Of a stretch of DNA of 64,000 bases, positions 55,576 to 64,000 are shown one piece after another. The notes below the pieces were generated by a model. It ran no database searches. It was not told the origin of the DNA and worked only from the letters and a program-made list of their open reading frames with translations. The position numbers and the translations under genes were made by a program. Every line of letters begins with the position of its first letter. Positions within the stretch are counted from its first letter, which is position 1. The stretch is from Sipunculus nudus (Eukaryota > Annelida > Sipuncula > Golfingiida > Sipunculidae). The stretch spans positions 25,173,033 through 25,237,032 of the forward strand of contig CM049309.1 in assembly GCA_026874595.1 (NCBI GenBank), given 5' to 3'.

Positions 55576-56640
55576 GGCAAAGATTATGTCTTCACCTGCT
55601 CTCTGAACACAGCGCGTGACCTCCCGGGGACTTCAGCGTTTGTCCAATAGAGCAAACTGTGATGGGAGCCACTGGCTTGCGGACTAAACCACCCGTGGAA
55701 GTATCCGACAGTCACACGTATGATTCATCGGAGCCCTGGAGGGTGGCGGGGATGGGAGTGAGGTTAGAGAACATGCATACATTGTGGGTACGCATCCGCG
55801 TTCTGAATTTCGCAAACAATGGGGTGGGCTTAAATTTTTACAACAGCTGTATCCCGCGAAATCTACAAATATGGGTTAGGCCTGTTTTAATACCAAATCC
55901 GCAAAATCGAAAAAAAAAGGGTAGGCTTATCTCTAGACCCCTAGATAGGTTCTATCTTGAGTAATAATAATTTGGCTGATAAGACTCTGTATTCAATACA
56001 TATTTTTTTGTAAATTCGTTAGTTAATCAACCAGATATACTGATTTGCTGGTTTATATGTAGAACTCTTCCTTATGACGTCATATCAGGCGTACAAAGCC
56101 CGAGCTATGGAACAGAAACCTAAATTTGAATTGATTTATAGACTTTCTAAAGTCACATTTTAAGGTTTAATAGCTGTTTTCTTGTGAGCATGTTTTAAGC
56201 GAGCGTGGTGTCTAAGTTACGTGCAAGGTTTTTTATTTGTAACTGTTTTCATGCGTATATATGTTGGTTCTGACTATAGGTAAAATATAAGCTTTGTGGA
56301 TTGGATGTATCTAAAAGGCTAAGGCTTGACAATAAAAATTTCAAGGTCATTGTAAGTTTATTAAAAGACTATTTAACTTGTTAAACTAATAAAAAGGGAT
56401 ATTATCTAGCAAATATATATCCTTGAAATCGGAGGGGAATATTTTCATAAATCAAGCCTTTCGTATACAATTCATATATTTTATTTCTTCTCATATAGCA
56501 CAACATATAAAAACAAGCACAGCTTTATCAGATGCGCTTCACATAAAATGATACAATAAAGTTATGTAAAATACATGTAAATCATCCATTAAAATATAGT
56601 AAAGTGTATAAACTAAGAATAGTAATACTTTGTAAAGGAT
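55576..56640. other. GPCR 3' flank, nothing recognised
   Basis: Probably 3' UTR followed by intergenic DNA. A plus-strand frame at 55659-55964 has no domain signature and I do not call it a gene. AATAAA-type signals occur (for example near 56329), but none stands out. Confidence 0.55.
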
Positions 56641-59130
56641 ATGTCTTCAGATTAGATTTAAATCTAGCTTAGCTGTTCTAGAACTTCAAATTTTAAGGTA
56701 GACTGTTCCATACGGTAGGTCTAAATAACGAAAAGATCTTTCCTTGGCTAGACTGCTTAGACTTAGAGCCAGTGCAAACTAATCAAAGCAGAAGAAATAT
56801 GATCAAATTTAGAAAGATTATAAATTATTCAAGCACCCATACTCATAATTCTTTGGAGTTTATTCAGATGACGCTTTGCAGTCCCTACAAATAAAGAGTT
56901 ACAATAGTGAACGAGAAAGTACAAGTGCATGCTTGCATCAAAGTGTTAGCTGTTGAATTGTTTATTTTCCTGCGTATTTGACAAATTGTCCTGATGGTCA
57001 CATATAAACCTGAACAAAGTTTATTTACATGTCTGGTATGTTTACATAAGGAGTCCATATGAAATCCCAAGTTTCTCACATTTGATACTGTCTGAATAGT
57101 GTCTTTACCAACTCAAACTAATTTCATTTTTTAAATTTATTAATGTTTGCTCTTGAACCGAACACTATAAATTCTTTTTTCATCATTTAATTTAAGTAAA
57201 TTTGTCTTCATCCACGCCCTAATATCGTAGATACACTTTTCTAAATTCAGAAGACATCTTGAATGGACATCAGGGAGTTTCGGATTGAATAAAATATAAT
57301 CCTGTTGGTCATCTGCATATGAGTGGAAGGGAACTCCATGTGACCTACACAGATTACCAATAGGGGAAGTATATAGATTGTACATGTATGGGTCCTTAGA
57401 TAGACCCTTGAGGGACCCTTTGGTTCAAACAAATTTTAATAGAAATTGCTCCACTACTATATATATCGCCCATAACCACTTGCTCCTGTTTGTTAAATAA
57501 CCCTGCAGCCATGTCAAAACACGCCCACCAATTCCAAACCGGAATTTAAGTCTATTAAGCACTAGGTTATGACACACAGTGTCAAAAGCGGAACTATATT
57601 AGAGCCATGCATACTACTTTCCCCTGATCTATCATGTTTATTATATCAGATTTTATCGTTATTAATGCAGTCTCTGTACTATGTGCTCGTCGATAAGCTG
57701 ACTGGAGTGGTTCCATTGTTGACGTTGTCTCAGTATACTGAATAATTTGTTCACATGCTGCACGTTCAATAATTTTGGATAAGTATTCCAAATTTGATAC
57801 TGGACTATAATTTTTACTGATCGGTTCTAAATTCACTTTCTTCAATAGTGGTCTGACTAAAGTATTTTTAGATTCCTAAAGTCCTTCTTTCAGCGACTTA
57901 TTCACTCTATCTGTTATCATAGGCAAAAAAAGATCCAGGTGCTCTTTCAGGATTCTAGTGCTGATTTGATCAGATTCGTAAGATTTTTTAGATGATTTAC
58001 ATATATATTTATTTACTTGTTCTATGGTCGGTTCAGAAAAGGATTTAAATCTTACTTCAATAAGATAGCCCCTTTCTAAATAATCAGAATTTATGCTCAC
58101 ATCTGATGCACTGTGTAACTGACACATGATCCTCTCTATTTTATCAACAAAAAGTTATTGAAATCATTAGCTAACACTGAAGGCTCCTCATATTGAGGAA
58201 GAGGTACAGGTTCATTCCTGAAAAGTAAGGTATTGGCTAAAGAAAAAAAACTTCTTATTATCAGTTCCGCATTTCTAGAATTGTTGTTCATAATAAAGTT
58301 TCTCCTTTTGTTTGGCTAGGAGTGCTATTTTCCTTCGCTTGTTATAGAACTTCATGTATGATTCACTGTCATTTGTATTTGTTTTCCCACACTTGTTCCT
58401 TAGCTCGTCTGGTCCGTATTTCTGTTTGAAGTTCTATGCGAACTATGGTCGATTCTTCTTTAATTTCACAATTTTTTTGTAGAAGAGGTGCATGTACATC
58501 ACACAAGTTCCTAACTTCTGAGTTGTAAAATTGACAGATTAATTTAATGGTCTATAACATGTGAAGTATTCTGTCTGTAATTCATTCAAATCAGATCTAA
58601 AAGTCTCAACATCCATCTTCGTATATTATTTCTAGCAGAAATTTTAACTGGAGAAGAAAGTTTCACTTCCAAAAGCTTATTAAGTTCAACTGCACTGAGG
58701 TCTGATAGCATGGGTCCCAACATGATATTCGACAGACCATCCTAATTGCTGGGTGAAATAATTTGATCTAACCAGTGGCCCAGACGGTGAGTTGAAAGTG
58801 AACTTAATAATTTAGGTTGAAACTCTCCCAGAAATGTTTGAAATTTCTAGCATCATTTGTAAGAATGTTATCTAAGTGAATATTCATGTCCCCATGAAAA
58901 AATCATAGTCTTGGTGCCAATATTTTCTTCCATATGTGTAGTAAAATCTTCAATAAAATCCAGGGTGCTCAGATCTGGTGATCTATAGATCAGTGTAAAC
59001 TTAAAAGCGTCTTTCTCTTCATGAATAATGAGATCTTCACACTCACATGCTTTGTATCATTTCAACATTTGATACAATGTTTGCAAGTGCGCCCCTCCCT
59101 GCCCATCACCTATCTAAAACTGAACGAGAC
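56640..59130 (-). pseudogene. Jockey/CR1-type LINE remnant
   Basis: On the minus strand, from right to left: a decayed endonuclease part (58600-59100, with ISARNNIRRW and other short pieces); the reverse transcriptase entry region (58127-57876); NYSPVSNLEYLSKIIERA and LQSAYRRAHSTETAL (57845-57594); AFDTV (about 57590); the SYADDQQDYI catalytic box (about 57325-57300); and NLGFHMDS...HVNKLCSGLY (57079-56960). Stops, frameshifts and an internal deletion near the 3' end show that it is dead. The order and motifs fit the Jockey superfamily of non-LTR retrotransposons. Confidence 0.82.
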
Positions 59131-59920
59131 ATCTTATTGCATAAGGGCAAGTTATTAGCATTTTTGGGTGTCTGTTCCTGATTTTTAATATTGGGTCATC
59201 TTAAGTGCATTTTAATATACTTTGGTTTGTTGCAAAGGAATGGGTGTTATAAATGTATTATGCATCGGTCTTTTCGTTCAGAAATCTGTAGCTCTAGAAC
59301 ATACATGTTTTCCTTGGTTGGCCTATGAGGTCTATGGAGACAAAATACAAAATGCGATATCAGTAATCGCCTACTTTTTTTTATCTCTGCCATCGCTATG
59401 CGTTCCCGGGTCTTTGTTCAATTGTTTAATTGATAACTATACTTCCATCAACATCCAAAGATAATTCAAGCTGAGAAGACCTTAAAACAAAAACTGAATG
59501 AAAGTACTCTCATTTACTGTGAAACACAAACTAAACGACCAGAGGTCGAGCGCTTGCCGGAAATGACGTATAAAAAGTCAAACAAATGACTACCATATTA
59601 CAATTATTTTGACACAATGAAATCTTGCATGCCAGAAATAGTAAAAAATCATACAAAATACAGTCAGAAAACACACATATTAAAAGTTTGAATATCTTTC
59701 CTCTGCTTAAAAATTCTGTTATTTCTATCTTTTTGGTCTTTTTCGAAGATCAGCTTTTTCGTTTGAGGGCCATCCATAATAAATAAACAGTCGAAAGAAG
59801 CAAAAGTAACAGCTTCTCTTGAAAATCACTGTCTTTTATTTACATTACAGTTTTAAGGGTTGTTTCACTGCAATTACCATTTTTAAGAGAAGTTCGCCCG
59901 CAGCACGCTGATTTTAGGGT
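59131..59920. other. Intergenic, nothing recognised
   Basis: No domain-bearing frame. A short plus-strand frame at 59222-59464 shows no similarity I recognise. Confidence 0.6.
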
Positions 59921-59924
59921 TTCA

Positions 59925-60410
59925 TAGCCGCCATCTTGGATTTGGCTTCAAAACAAAGATTTCTCACGTAAGACGTGGTAGCACCCACTTCATTCAAGGT
60001 CCGTTTGCCAACGTTAACCATTTTATGATATAAAAATGTAATCACACCGGGTTAAAGCTTCATTTTCATCCATTCTATATATATATTTTTTTAAATATTT
60101 ACTGACGCCATCTTGGATTTCGGTGCAAAAACATAAGATTCCTCAAGAAGACGCCTTAGCACCCGCTTCATTCCTGGTCTATGGGCCCCCTATACCATTT
60201 TATGAAATACAATTGTAATCACATTGGGTAGAAACTTAATTTTTAGCCATTCTATGATTTTTTTAATTATATACAGACGCCATTTTGGATTTTGGCAACA
60301 AAAAAAATGGCCAAGAGTGACAAGGTGACATCACCTTGATTCATGATCTATGGAACACCCTTTATCATATTATGCAATAAAATTTTAATCATACTTAATG
60401 ATACACCTGT
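59925..60410. repeat. About 175-bp tandem array, three copies
   Basis: Each copy holds 'GCCATCTTGGATTT', then 'AGCACCCGCTTCATTC', 'CCATTTTATGA' and 'AATCACATTGGGT'. Copies are clearly diverged. Confidence 0.9.
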
Positions 60411-60779
60411 GGATGGTATCTCCCTGACTACTACTGAACAACATACTGTAGGTTATTACAGCAACTAGTCCTAACTTAGTTCAGTAACCAAAATAAAAAT
60501 TATTCCTGTTTCCAGTGCATGTCCAATTATTCAAAAGTTGTTTTAATCATGATATGTATAAATAAATAGTATTAAAATAAAAACATCTGGTTAACACATG
60601 ACACACCTAAAATTAGCTAATTATCTTAATTAAGTATCACGTAATTAACGATTAAAATTCCACTGTGTCAAAACATGCATGTATCATTTGAAAGCCAAAA
60701 TGTTAATGTTCATAGGTTCATTTTCTGCACTAGTTTCCTGGTTCGTTCACAAATACCACTGGATCTTCTTGTCTGTCCG

Positions 60780-61140
60780 TTCGGAAGTCCAAAATTGCCT
60801 TGTGGACGCATTTTAAGCCGAACAATTAGACCAAAACCTTTCATCTTTCACATTTTGCTTACCTACCCACGGATGAACCCTATCGATTTCGAGGTCACCG
60901 GATCAAAGGTCGAGTATGAAAGCATGTTGTCGCATTTTAAGCCAAGTTTTCATGCTCAACCTTCAATCTTCCACATATGGCTCACATGGCCATAGAGAGA
61001 TGACCCAACCGATTTTTTTGGTCACCGGGACGAAGGTCAAGGCCACAGGGCCCATTTCTTGAAAAACTTTTGGACGCTTTTTAAGCATTAGTTTTATCCC
61101 AAACCTTCACTCCTTCACATACTGGCTCAAAGTTCCAGGT
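60780..61140. repeat. About 150-bp tandem array, three copies
   Basis: Units share 'GACGCATTTTAAGCC', 'CCTTCAATCTTCCACATA', 'GGCTCA' and 'GGTCACCGGGACGAAGGTCA'. Confidence 0.8.
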
Positions 61141-61479
61141 CACAGAACTGCGCTCTCAATTTCACACTGTTTAATACACCCAGTCTAAATATGCTCCCAT
61201 GCATGCCGGGGAATACTTCGCTAGGCCGCGCCCTCGTCTTATTTTGATCCAGGCATCCCAGCAGCGCGCTAGGTAACAAATTTCTCACTGACAGCACAGG
61301 GACTGACACTAATATCATCTGGAGCACTTGTGCCTCTAGCCTCCGGATCACAATCTAACACAACACTTTGATGATTTTCACATTGAATATCCAGCACTGA
61401 ACTTCTTTTCTTGATGACGTCGCCATCAACTTTGTAAAGTACTCAATCACTACTCCAAATTTTCATAATCAAGCAAGCA

Positions 61480-63190
61480 CTAACAATTATTTTTCAATTT
61501 TAAAATTGCGCATTTTACTTCCTGCCATGTAAATGATCATGTCCTCTTCTTTAGACGCGACTGTATTGCGCATACTTGACAGGTCCAGTCGAGTGGAGGC
61601 ACCCCTGTCGTCGAGTGTAGGGCATTTATGGTATGCCAATAGATAAAAATCCAACTTCTGTTGTAGCGAACCCAAGTCCCTTATGTTAACAAGAAGTGAC
61701 CATTTAAACGATTGCACTTTACGTCAAGCCAGTCCATTTGGTGAAGGCTTTTGGGTCCCGTTATCCAGGATTAGCTGTTCTAGCAGACCATGCGACACAA
61801 AAACTAAACATAGTGACTGTTTCATAGCAGATACTATCACAAGTTCAGGCAGCTACCACAACAAGAAACATGTCCTATGTAAGGTCTCGCATAATCGACA
61901 TGAATTCGTCTCCATGGACCATCTTTAAATTCCCTAAGTTCAAGACAACCGGTGCAGGTGCATTCTGCACCGTTTGATATCCTCGGCACTGTTTTGTCAT
62001 TGCCTCTGACTGTACCACCAAAAGTAGTTTCTTGCTAGAGTTTATTTCTTTACTGCATCTCGGCTTTGTTATGAAAAATTGGCTAAAAATCGGGATCATT
62101 CACTAGAATGCCAGCTATTCACAGTAGCATTATATATTTTGAATATGACCTTGTTTCTTCTGGTTTGAGTTTTAACATATTAAGCGTCAGCCTAACGGAG
62201 GTACTGGATACAGATTTGTTAGGTTTGTCTGCTCTTTTTGCATGGCAACCGCGGTAAAGCGTCCGTTTTGCAATGTTCTCTGGTGTCACGATCCTGAGTG
62301 ATATAGTCATAATCAGATAGTGAAATTGTACAACGATACATTCTTCCAGCGGCTAACGGTGGAGTGTTTCCATTTGCGGATTAAGGTTTAAAATCAGTCA
62401 CAATTACGATTTTTCTAGCATACAGGTACTGGCGAATTTTATTTTGCACCAGTAACCAGAGCGAGGATCTCGCGGTCAATTTGTGCATATTTATTTTCGG
62501 CTTAAGTGAACGACCGAAAAGCGAATGCCACAGAATGTACACTTCTGTTAGGAAACGATATAACTGCACCCATGACACTGGCGTCACAATCCAGTTTGAT
62601 TTGTTTCAGTGGGTGACTGGTCATAATACACGCGGTTAAACACCACTAGCTGCTTAGCTCTGGAATATGCTGCCTCACACTCACCAGTCCATTAACATAT
62701 CATATTCTGAGGTCGAAGGTGCAATTACCTTTACTCCGGTTGGGCAAAAACTTCAATAATAGTTAAGTAATGCGAAGAAACTTTGAAGCAGCGTGAGATT
62801 TGGTGGTGGTGGGGCTTCAAAGATGGCCCTTACCTTATCCTCCGAGTTACATATGCAATTTCTTAAATGTGAGACCACAGGCTTTAACCATTTACATATA
62901 CTTTGTATCTCTCTCGAGCAATGGTTTCCTCCAGAAGGGTGAGTACAAGGTCAAGGTAATGCAAATGTTCATCAGATGTAACTCCTGTTATCAGTATATC
63001 ACCCGAGTATAACTCTACCCCTGGCAGCCGTGTAGCACTTGGTCAATAGCACGTTTCCAAAGAGCAGGGGCACTTTTGCACTGGGACTCTAGGCACTGGC
63101 AAAGGAATGGAACTTTGCTGAGAGAACCATCCAAGCCAGCCAAGTCTACGGGACACGTAGCTGTATTTATTTTCCCAATATAAAATCTAT
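61480..63190 (-). pseudogene. Ty3/Gypsy-type pol remnant
   Basis: On the minus strand, right to left: a reverse transcriptase part with CKSAPALWKRAIDQVLHG (about 63060) followed by a DILITGVTSDEHL-like segment (about 63000-62950); an SFxALLNYY-like connection (about 62770); an RNase H part with LDCDAS (about 62595) and YAQIDREILALVTG (about 62490), then QYLYARK (about 62425); and an integrase-side piece SLQQKLDFYLLAYHKCP (about 61660). Many stops and frameshifts show that it is inactive. I did not find long terminal repeats in the window. Confidence 0.75.
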
Positions 63191-64000
63191 AAAACACCTG
63201 AGGTTTGGGCCTCTTTTAAATAATTTTCAAAATAAATTCTGATATTAAATTTTTTCCCCTGAGAATATGTTTCTTCAGTCAAACTTGAGCAAGAAAATGG
63301 GGGCTTGTGTATCTTCTTTTTTAACCATCCTGGTCCGATTGCAGTGAAGCCGACAATACCCCTCCAAGCAGTCCCAAACAAGCATTTGGACAACATGTCT
63401 TTAATTGTCCACAGATAAAAAAAATTCACCAATATTGTCAATTTTATTGGAGACTATTCTTAAAATACTTAAAAATGAAACAATGGGGGTGTTTTACATG
63501 ATGGCTATAGCCAACCAGAGAAAGCCAGACCCTTCACTACTTTCCTTCAGGTCAGGGCTTCATGACCCTACGTCATGTAAATAAATAAGACAACATGACC
63601 TACGCTGACCAGCCGTCGATCGGCCGCGGTTGAACGGGGCACGCTTATTGGTTCAGAGATTGACAGTGCTGAGGGCGCAACACAGGAACAAAGACTGGTT
63701 TGCCCGTGTTGTGCGTGTGAAGTCCGCTATGCTCAACTATTCGCTACACTAACCGCTGCAAAAACACAGCGGTTGCCAGTATAGTTTGGCCACCAGGCGG
63801 TGCTGTCTCTGTGGTATTCCCCCTACGTCAAGTTTAACCAATCACATTGCAGGCATAACCTGCACAATCGGATGTTGTTCGAGGTGCCGGTCGATTAGCA
63901 CTGCGATGGAATGTGCTTGGCAGCACAAATTTTTTTCCATCCCCCGTTGGAATACACACGATCCATATGCACCTTTCAAGACAGTCTCTACACAAACTTG
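63191..64000. other. Right edge, no gene recognised
   Basis: May include more of the Ty3-type remnant upstream of the reverse transcriptase, but I see no clear motif. From about 63540 on, the DNA is less repetitive. A CTCF-core-like GCCACCAGGCGGTGCTGT lies at 63789-63806. Confidence 0.5.

Noticed and set aside
55659-55964. A 101-codon plus-strand frame downstream of the GPCR
   Set aside because: It has no domain and unremarkable composition; it could be chance.
61127-61351. Minus-strand frame as part of the Ty3-type element
   Set aside because: It lies on the expected side of the integrase piece, but I see no motif to support membership.

Overview
The window looks like nuclear DNA of a lophotrochozoan animal, most likely a bivalve mollusc. 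The evidence is a 13-exon, intron-rich animal HDAC gene, AT-rich DNA packed with short non-autonomous repeats with tandem cores (the layout described for bivalve 'pearl' and Helentron-type elements), an intronless invertebrate class A GPCR, and degraded Penelope-like, Jockey/CR1-like and Ty3-like retroelements. The species call is inference. No prokaryotic features are present.

Positions 224-43886, minus strand: one gene, histone deacetylase 3 (HDAC3). I reconstructed 13 coding exons by matching splice sites and reading phase. They join without a break into about 408 residues that keep the HH dyad, the zinc ligands, the catalytic Tyr and the inositol-phosphate contact residues. The start codon is at 43886. 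The 3' end is either a TGA at 224-226 or lies left of the window, because a GT donor sits just before that TGA.

The HDAC3 introns (up to 9.1 kb) are mostly repeats. At least four non-autonomous families share one terminal design: a 5' end with a short inverted motif, the complementary motif placed inside the 3' end, a small hairpin, then CTAG (CTTG in one family) followed by T. This is the Helitron2/Helentron layout. Families A, B and C contain the perfect palindrome GGTGGCGCCACC, which occurs at least 25 times; degenerate forms lie inside and beside family D. Two family A copies lie tail to tail and form a palindrome of about 3.3 kb in intron 9. In intron 3 the end of coding exon 3, with its splice donor, has been amplified into a 60-bp minisatellite with about 16 donor-bearing copies.

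Positions 43887-51270: upstream and intergenic DNA, more CpG-containing between about 45.8 and 47.2 kb, with no gene I recognise. It holds a 100-bp foldback hairpin, CTCF-like and NRF1-like motifs, a 163-bp direct duplication and a short minisatellite.

Positions 51277-64000: a broken Penelope-like element (+), a complete single-exon GPCR (+, 54541-55575), a broken Jockey/CR1-type LINE (-), two simple tandem arrays and a broken Ty3-type pol remnant (-).
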